Shown piece by piece: positions 1 through 4,765 of a stretch of 14,977 nt of DNA; positions within the stretch are counted from its first letter, which is position 1; every line of letters begins with the position of its first letter. Under the pieces are notes generated by a model that saw only the letters and a program-made list of their open reading frames with translations, did no database searches and was not told the DNA's origin. The stretch lies in assembly GCA_035362715.1 (NCBI GenBank), contig DAOSDU010000022.1, positions 1-14,977 of the forward strand, in the 5' to 3' direction. Origin of the DNA: Methanofastidiosum sp. Lineage in GTDB: Archaea; Methanobacteriota_B; Thermococci; Methanofastidiosales; Methanofastidiosaceae. Made by a program: the position numbers and the translations under genes.

Positions 1-357
1 ATCGACATCTTTTATTGGATCAATTCTTTCCAATACCTTGTTACTGTCTATATGCTTTGGTAAAGGTAACTGAACTAGAATACCATGAATATCTGTTCTT
101 TTATTCAATTTATCAATTAGTAAAAGAATATCCTGTTCAGAGATATCGTCATAATAAAATTCTTCATAGTCAATCCCAATTTTCTCTGAATCCTTCTTCT
201 TTAAATTAACATAAATTCTAGATGCAGGATCATCGCCTACCAAAACAGTTGCCAGTTTGGGGTGAAGGCCGTTTTTTTTATATTCTGATACTTTTTCTGC
301 AAGCTCATTTGCTATTTTGAGAGATAAGGCCTTACCGTCCAGTATTTTTGTGGTCAT
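1..357 (-). CDS. folD: FolD, methylenetetrahydrofolate dehydrogenase/cyclohydrolase (N-terminal 119 residues; runs off the left edge)
   Basis: FolD interconverts 5,10-methylene-, methenyl- and 10-formyl-tetrahydrofolate in the cytosol, using NAD(P). Reading the minus strand from the ATG at 357 gives an open frame to base 1. It shows the family landmarks: DGKALSLKIANEL near the start, then LATVLVGDDPASRIYVNLKKK, with the substrate-binding Tyr and catalytic Lys region at about residues 49-53, and GILVQLPLPKHI near residue 100. The frame is still open at the window edge, so the C-terminal NAD(P)-binding Rossmann domain is missing only because of the cut. The start ATG overlaps the glyA stop codon (ATGA, 354-357), which implies co-transcription and translational coupling. 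GlyA makes the methylene-folate that FolD oxidises. Identification is firm; whether the cofactor is folate or a pterin analogue is inferred. Confidence 0.93.
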   Translation of the reverse strand, partial: MTTKILDGKALSLKIANELAEKVSEYKKNGLHPKLATVLVGDDPASRIYVNLKKKDSEKIGIDYEEFYYDDISEQDILLLIDKLNKRTDIHGILVQLPLPKHIDSNKVLERIDPIKDVD

Positions 358-1586
358 AGATTTATTGGGAATTTTTTGCAGAGATCCCTTACCTCCGCTC
401 TTACTTTTTCAGGCGCGCAGTCATCCTTCTTCTGAAGCACTCTGTTAATCATCCCAGCTATATGTTTCATTTCCGATTCCTTCATTCCTCTAGAAGTAAT
501 TGCAGGAACACCTAATCTAAGCCCAGAAGTAACGTTAGGTGGCTTTGGATCATATGGTATAACATTTCTGTTTGCTGTAATGCCTGCACTCTCCAATAAC
601 TCTTGCGCTTCTTTTCCTGTAATGTTATTATTTCTTAAATCCATCAAGAGTAAGTGATTATCAGTTCCCCCGGTGATAAGATCATATCCAAGTGACAAAA
701 GTTCTTCAGATAAAACTTTACAATTATTTATAATTTGTCTTTGGTAGTTGATGAAATCTTCTCCCATTGCCTCCTTGAAGCAAACAGCTTTTGCTGCTAT
801 TGTATGCATCATTGGACCACCTTGGGCAAAGGGGAATACGGCTTTATCGATTGCTTTTTTGTGTTCTTCCCTACAAAGTATTAATCCCCCTCTTGGGCCT
901 CTTAAAGTCTTGTGGGTCGTAGATGTTACAAAGTCACAGTAAGGAACGGGAGATTTATGGAATCCACATGCAACTAGTCCTGCAATGTGTGCCATATCTG
1001 CCATCAAAAGAGCACCAACTTCATCTGCAATTTCTCTAAATCCTTTGAAATCTATCTCTCTTGGATATGAACTAGCGCCTGTTACAATAAGTTTAGGTTT
1101 TAATTCAATGGCTTTTTGTCGTACTTCATTTAAATCGATTCTATAAGTATTTTTATTAACACCATAAAACTGAAAGTTGTAAAATTTTCCAGAAAAATTA
1201 ACAGGGGATCCGTGCGATAAATGCCCCCCACAGGATAGATCCATCCCTAAGACAGTATCCCCAACATCTAAACATGAAAAATATACTGCCATATTAGCCT
1301 GTGTTCCTGAGTGAGCCTGTACGTTTGCATGATCTGCTTTAAAAAGTTTTTTTGCCCTTTCGATGGCGAGAGATTCTGCAACGTCAACAAATTTGCATCC
1401 ACCATAATACCTTTTTCCGGGGTAACCTTCGGCATATTTATTGGTCATAACAGACCTTTGCGCTTCAAGAACTGCGTTGCTTGTAAAATTCTCACTCGCT
1501 ATAAGTTCAAGTCCTTCATTTTGACGATTTTTTTCATCTTCAATTGCATTAAAAATTTCGACATCAACTTGATCCAATGATTTCAT
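354..1586 (-). CDS. glyA: Serine hydroxymethyltransferase
   Basis: This PLP enzyme interconverts serine and glycine and loads the one-carbon unit on tetrahydrofolate. Taking the ATG at 1586 gives 410 residues, the usual length. Visible motifs include LELIASENF (28-34), KYAEGYPGKRYYGG (50-63), AHSGTQANMAVY (91-102), the PLP-ring Asp197 and His200 in MADMAHIAGL, and the Schiff-base Lys226 in TTHKTLRGPRGG. The frame extends upstream to a TTG at 1652, but that start lies upstream of the probable TATA box (1621-1632) and adds 22 residues not typical of the family, so I reject it. There is no strong Shine-Dalgarno before 1586, and the predicted 5' UTR is only about 10-15 nt. The gene overlaps folD by ATGA. 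The sequence reads like the bacterial/folate type of SHMT. Confidence 0.96.
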   Translation of the reverse strand: MKSLDQVDVEIFNAIEDEKNRQNEGLELIASENFTSNAVLEAQRSVMTNKYAEGYPGKRYYGGCKFVDVAESLAIERAKKLFKADHANVQAHSGTQANMAVYFSCLDVGDTVLGMDLSCGGHLSHGSPVNFSGKFYNFQFYGVNKNTYRIDLNEVRQKAIELKPKLIVTGASSYPREIDFKGFREIADEVGALLMADMAHIAGLVACGFHKSPVPYCDFVTSTTHKTLRGPRGGLILCREEHKKAIDKAVFPFAQGGPMMHTIAAKAVCFKEAMGEDFINYQRQIINNCKVLSEELLSLGYDLITGGTDNHLLLMDLRNNNITGKEAQELLESAGITANRNVIPYDPKPPNVTSGLRLGVPAITSRGMKESEMKHIAGMINRVLQKKDDCAPEKVRAEVRDLCKKFPINL

Positions 1587-1620
1587 AAAACCACGACTAT
1601 GATTACAAATGCCTAAATCT

Positions 1621-1632
1621 CTTATAAATATT
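1621..1632 (-). promoter_or_regulatory. Probable TATA box of glyA-folD
   Basis: The minus strand reads AATATTTATAAG here. Its centre is about 40 nt upstream of the glyA ATG at 1586, which puts transcription start at about 1597-1602 and gives a very short leader. It supports the 1586 start over the upstream TTG. Seen by eye only; AT-rich surroundings lower certainty. Confidence 0.55.
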
Positions 1633-1644
1633 TTGCTATTTGCC

Positions 1645-1658
1645 AATATCAAGATATT
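1645..1658. promoter_or_regulatory. Candidate operator: AATATC-aa-GATATT inverted repeat in the glyA/regulator divergent region
   Basis: Perfect 6-bp arms flank a 2-bp centre. The repeat sits just upstream of the glyA TATA box and is itself flanked by two copies of TTGCTATTT (1633-1641 and 1665-1673) spaced 32 bp, about three helical turns. The position suits a regulator such as the Lrp-like protein encoded next door, but this is inference. Confidence 0.35.
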
Positions 1659-1700
1659 CGCATATTGCTATTTTATGGCACTAATGTTTCATAATAGTTA

Positions 1701-1710
1701 ATTTTATATA
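1701..1710 (+). promoter_or_regulatory. Probable TATA box of the Lrp-like regulator gene
   Basis: ATTTTATATA is centred about 55 nt before the ATG at 1761, so transcription should start near 1732. The leader of about 28 nt would carry the GAGG ribosome site at 1750-1753. A perfect 12-bp palindrome, ATAATATATTAT (1724-1735), lies over the expected start site and could allow autoregulation. Confidence 0.5.
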
Positions 1711-1760
1711 CTGATTAGGTAGGATAATATATTATTCTGGCATGAAATAGAGGAATTACT

Positions 1761-2363
1761 ATGGTAAAAGATATTTGTATCTTAAGGGGAAGAACTATTG
1801 ATGAGCAAGAAAAGTTAATCATCAAAGCTTTAATAAGAAATCCCAGAAGCAGCGATAATCAAATAAGCAAGGCGACAAGAGTTCCCGTAAGAACCGTCTA
1901 CAGAAAAAGGAAGAAACTTGAAGAAGAGGGCATTATTCATTATTATCTAAATGTAAATCTAGATAAGTCGGGTATCGGGAAAATAAATGCCAGACATCTC
2001 TATCTAATAAAATTTAAACTTGGCCTCCCATATACTCAATTTATTCGGGAGATTAATGAAGAAAATAATGTTAGAACAGTATTTACTGAGCATATTTACC
2101 AATCATTCCTTGCAGAGGTTGATGGGAGAGTTGCTCTTGTTATGATTTTAGAAGGAGAAAGGGATGAGGACATAGTAGAAAACTTTAACAAAATAATTGT
2201 TCCATCTTTAAAGAAAAATCATGGCCCCGATTCTATAGAAGATGTCCAGACAATAAGGCTTTCAGATCCGATAAGATTCTTCCACAATTATATGCCAATG
2301 TTAAATATAAAAAACGGAAGAATTAGGGATGACTGGAGAGATGAATTACTTTTTATTACCTAA
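1761..2363 (+). CDS. Lrp/AsnC-like winged-helix transcriptional regulator
   Basis: This 200-residue protein has an N-terminal helix-turn-helix at about residues 14-60. EKLIIKALIRNP is followed by a recognition helix around VPVRTVYRKRKKLEEEGII, the pattern of Lrp/AsnC or related winged-helix proteins. Residues about 78-165 alternate strands and helices (HLYLIKFKL, FLAEVDGRVALVMILEG, IEDVQTIRLSDPI), consistent with a RAM-like ligand/oligomerisation domain. About 35 C-terminal residues extend beyond that core, making it longer than a typical Lrp of roughly 150 residues. The start has GAGG at 1750-1753, 7 nt upstream. It is divergent from glyA and is followed by glnA 163 bp downstream, so control of nitrogen or amino-acid genes is a reasonable guess. 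The ligand is unknown. Confidence 0.7.
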   Translation: MVKDICILRGRTIDEQEKLIIKALIRNPRSSDNQISKATRVPVRTVYRKRKKLEEEGIIHYYLNVNLDKSGIGKINARHLYLIKFKLGLPYTQFIREINEENNVRTVFTEHIYQSFLAEVDGRVALVMILEGERDEDIVENFNKIIVPSLKKNHGPDSIEDVQTIRLSDPIRFFHNYMPMLNIKNGRIRDDWRDELLFIT

Positions 2364-2393
2364 TTTTATTTGATTATTTTAGGCCATTTTATC

Positions 2394-2401
2394 TTTTTTT
2401 T
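2394..2401 (+). terminator. Oligo-T terminator after the regulator gene
   Basis: Eight consecutive T residues lie 31 nt past the stop codon, in a T-rich stretch that also contains TTTTATTTG. This is the usual form of intrinsic termination in archaea. It separates the regulator from the glnA promoter downstream. Confidence 0.5.
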
Positions 2402-2427
2402 AGTCCTTATTAGACCTAAATTAGCCA

Positions 2428-2435
2428 TTATATAA
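2428..2435 (+). promoter_or_regulatory. Probable TATA box of glnA
   Basis: TTATATAA here predicts a start near 2456-2460 and a leader of about 70 nt that includes the GGAGG site at 2516-2520. A second TATA-like stretch at 2498-2506 would give a leaderless transcript lacking that ribosome site, so I prefer the upstream one. Confidence 0.5.
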
Positions 2436-2440
2436 CAGTA

Positions 2441-2453
2441 AGTATTAAATACT
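2441..2453. promoter_or_regulatory. Candidate glnA operator: AGTATT-a-AATACT
   Basis: This is a perfect inverted repeat with 6-bp arms and a single central base. It lies between the TATA box and the expected start site, a classic repressor position. A related half, AAATACCTAGA (2477-2487), repeats AAATACTAGA (2447-2456) exactly 30 bp downstream. It does not match the GGAA-N6-TTCC pattern known for NrpR. Binding by the upstream Lrp-like protein is an inference. Confidence 0.4.
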
Positions 2454-2526
2454 AGATGATACTTCTTTTTTCTATCAAATACCTAGACAAATGGGTAGAT
2501 ATAAAAAATATTTTTGGAGGAATTAA

Positions 2527-3837
2527 ATGGACAAAGAACAGGTAAAGAAAATAATTAAGGATAAGAACATAAAATACGTTAGATTGCAATTTGTGGATAT
2601 GCTTGGGATACCAAAGAACTTTTCAATATCTGTAGACCTTCTGGACTCTGTATTCGAATCTGGAATGGGTTTTGATAGTTCTTCAATTAAGGGATTTACA
2701 GATATATCCCACAGCGACAGCGTTTTGATGCCAGACCCTAACACATTCAAAATAATTCCGTGGCTTGATGAAGCAAGGATAATATGTGATGTATGTTACC
2801 CAACAACTTTGAAACCTTTTGAGGGTGACCCGAGGAGTCTTTTAAAAAAGGAAATACAAAAGCTTGCAGAAGACAAAATGGAATTTTATCTTGGGCCTGA
2901 AATTGAGTTTCACTTATTAAAAGAAGAAAACGGGAAACTTGTACCTCATGATTCAGGAGGCTATGCAGATTTTGCACCTCTTGACCTGGGAGAAGAAATT
3001 AGAAACAAAGCCGGCCTATACATGCAAATGATGGGTGTCAAAAGCGAGATCACCCACCACGAAGTAGGAGATGGTCAGCACGAAATTGATTTTAGATTTA
3101 AGGAAAGTGCCCTTGAAGCAGCAGATGACGTTATCACATACAAACAAGTAGTAAAAAACATAGCCGCTAAAGAGGGGCTTGTAGTTACTTATATGCCAAA
3201 ACCATTCTACGGTCAAGCTGGAAACGGTATGCACTGCCACCAAAGTGTATTCCAAAACGGTAGAAACATATTTTACGACCCAAAGACAAAGAATTTGTCC
3301 GACAAGGGTAGATGGTACGTAGGTGGAATTTTAAAGCATGCTAAAGCACTAACAGCAATTTGCTCTCCATCTGTAAACTCCTATAAGAGATTAGTTCCAG
3401 GATATGAAGCTCCTGTTTATATCTCATGGGGATGGGCTAACAGGACAACTCTAGTACGATTGCCTGGATACGACCCAACTAATGAAAAGGCTTTGAGGCT
3501 AGAGTTTAGATCTCCTGACCCAACTTGTAACCCCTACCTTGCGTTTACAGCTATGCTAAAAGCTGGAATGGATGGAATTGAAAATCAGATTGAGCCACCT
3601 GAACCAGTTGACTACGATATATTCGAGTTATCAATGGCCGAGTTAGAGGAAAGAGGTATAGAAACCTTACCAATAAACCTTGGAGAGGCCATAAAAGAAC
3701 TGGAAAAGGATAAGGTAGTAAGAGAATCCCTTGGGAAGCATATATACGAGAAATATATTGAACACAAGAAGAAGGTCTGGAAAGACTACTCGATGTACGT
3801 AACCGACTGGGAATTCCAAAAATATCTCAGATATTGA
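2527..3837 (+). CDS. glnA: Glutamine synthetase type I
   Basis: GlnA condenses glutamate and ammonia with ATP to give glutamine; type I enzymes are cytosolic dodecamers. The 436 residues match the short GSI-alpha class. Active-site elements are in order: GFDSSSIKGF (48-57), metal ligands Glu125/Glu127 in GPEIEFHLL, HHEVGDGQHEIDF (177-189), GMHCHQSVF with His236 and His238, the flap Glu294 in RLVPGYEAP, substrate Arg306 in WANRTTLVR, and RLEFRSPDP (324-332). The adenylylation tyrosine region reads DIFELS, with Phe366 in place of Tyr, so control by adenylylation is unlikely. The Bacillus feedback-inhibition Arg62 aligns by eye with Asp59. The start is fixed by GGAGG, 6 nt upstream. It stands as its own unit between an Lrp-like gene and dphB. 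Confidence 0.97.
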   Translation: MDKEQVKKIIKDKNIKYVRLQFVDMLGIPKNFSISVDLLDSVFESGMGFDSSSIKGFTDISHSDSVLMPDPNTFKIIPWLDEARIICDVCYPTTLKPFEGDPRSLLKKEIQKLAEDKMEFYLGPEIEFHLLKEENGKLVPHDSGGYADFAPLDLGEEIRNKAGLYMQMMGVKSEITHHEVGDGQHEIDFRFKESALEAADDVITYKQVVKNIAAKEGLVVTYMPKPFYGQAGNGMHCHQSVFQNGRNIFYDPKTKNLSDKGRWYVGGILKHAKALTAICSPSVNSYKRLVPGYEAPVYISWGWANRTTLVRLPGYDPTNEKALRLEFRSPDPTCNPYLAFTAMLKAGMDGIENQIEPPEPVDYDIFELSMAELEERGIETLPINLGEAIKELEKDKVVRESLGKHIYEKYIEHKKKVWKDYSMYVTDWEFQKYLRY

Positions 3838-3841
3838 TAAT

Positions 3842-3865
3842 ATTTTATTTTTTCTTATATTTTTT
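3842..3865 (+). terminator. T-rich terminator after glnA
   Basis: Several T runs of four to six bases follow the glnA stop within 30 nt (3842-3865), with no gene on either strand until 3959. The pattern fits archaeal oligo-T termination. Confidence 0.55.
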
Positions 3866-3928
3866 AAAAAATTAATTCTAATAAAAATCGCTATTTATTT
3901 AAAAATATAGTAAATCGAATCTAAAATC

Positions 3929-3939
3929 TTTTATATTTA
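3929..3939 (+). promoter_or_regulatory. TATA box of dphB, giving a leaderless mRNA
   Basis: TTTTATATTTA lies with its centre about 25 nt before the dphB ATG at 3959. Transcription is therefore expected to begin at or within a few bases of the start codon. No Shine-Dalgarno precedes the ATG, which agrees with a leaderless message. Confidence 0.55.
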
Positions 3940-3958
3940 AAGTACTTTTACAATACAG

Positions 3959-4726
3959 ATGTTATACCTTATAGGCCTTGGGCTGTCAGAAAAAGACCTT
4001 TCATTGAAAGCCTTTGAATTATTGGATAAAATCAATAATATTTACGTGGATACTTACACTAATTATTTTGATTTTGATCTTCTATGGCTTGAAAAGGCCC
4101 TAAATAAAGAAGTGATTCCTCTTTCTAGAGATGACATAGAAAAGAATCCTGTGTTTCTGGAGACTGCAAAATTTGAGGATGTAGCACTTCTTATATCCGG
4201 AGACCCTCTTGTTGCAACAACTCACACAGATATTCTATTAAGATCTATAAAAAAGGGAGTTAAAACAAAAATATTTCACGCTTCCTCAATTTATTCAGCG
4301 ATTGCTGAAACTGGCCTCCATATTTATAGATTTGGAAAAACTGCGAGTATACCCTACCCCGAGGAAAACTTCTTCCCAAGAAGCTTTTATGATGTAATAA
4401 TTGAAAATAAAGAAAGAAATCTCCATACAATGCTGTTGCTCGATGTAAAGCGGGAGAAAAATCTCTTTATGAATCCAAGAGAAGCAATGGATATACTAAA
4501 AAAGATTGATGAAAACAAAAATATTAAAGAAATTATTGTAATTTCAAGGATTAGTCACGATGATCAAAGAATCGTATACGGGGATATAGAGGAATTAGCT
4601 GGGTTCAATAATGAATTCTACGGCTTACCCCCCCATACTTTAGTTGTTCCTGCAGAGTTGCACTTTGCTGAAGAAGAATATCTCTTAAGCCTTGCAGAAA
4701 TATATAAAAACAGTAAAAATAAATAA
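3959..4726 (+). CDS. dphB: Diphthine synthase (SAM-dependent)
   Basis: DphB methylates the modified histidine of elongation factor aEF2 during diphthamide synthesis. The 255 residues are normal for the archaeal family, which has the tetrapyrrole-methylase fold. Landmarks are the N-terminal MLYLIGLGLSEKDLS, the YVDTYTN segment at 29-35, SGDPLVATTHTDIL (80-93) that lines the SAM pocket, FHASSIYSAIAETGLH (106-121), and the late LPPHTLVVPAELHFAEEE tail. The ATG at 3959 is the natural family start. The gene opens the long plus-strand run of translation-related genes. The unknown repeat-protein gene starts 39 bp after its stop. Confidence 0.95.
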   Translation: MLYLIGLGLSEKDLSLKAFELLDKINNIYVDTYTNYFDFDLLWLEKALNKEVIPLSRDDIEKNPVFLETAKFEDVALLISGDPLVATTHTDILLRSIKKGVKTKIFHASSIYSAIAETGLHIYRFGKTASIPYPEENFFPRSFYDVIIENKERNLHTMLLLDVKREKNLFMNPREAMDILKKIDENKNIKEIIVISRISHDDQRIVYGDIEELAGFNNEFYGLPPHTLVVPAELHFAEEEYLLSLAEIYKNSKNK

Positions 4727-4765
4727 AAAATATTACTATAATAAAATAGCCTTGGTGTTATTATT

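Noticed and set aside
15..209. Plus-strand 64-codon frame
   Set aside because: It lies opposite folD, which is clearly recognisable on the minus strand through the same bases.
1587..1652. N-terminal extension of glyA from a TTG at 1652
   Set aside because: It starts upstream of the likely TATA box and adds residues not found in the family; the ATG at 1586 gives the standard N-terminus.
2498..2506. Second TATA-like stretch before glnA
   Set aside because: It would start transcription at the ATG and exclude the strong GGAGG site from the mRNA; kept only as a possible minor promoter.
3016..3255. Minus-strand 79-codon frame within glnA
   Set aside because: It is opposite conserved active-site codons of glnA and has no ribosome site or family features.
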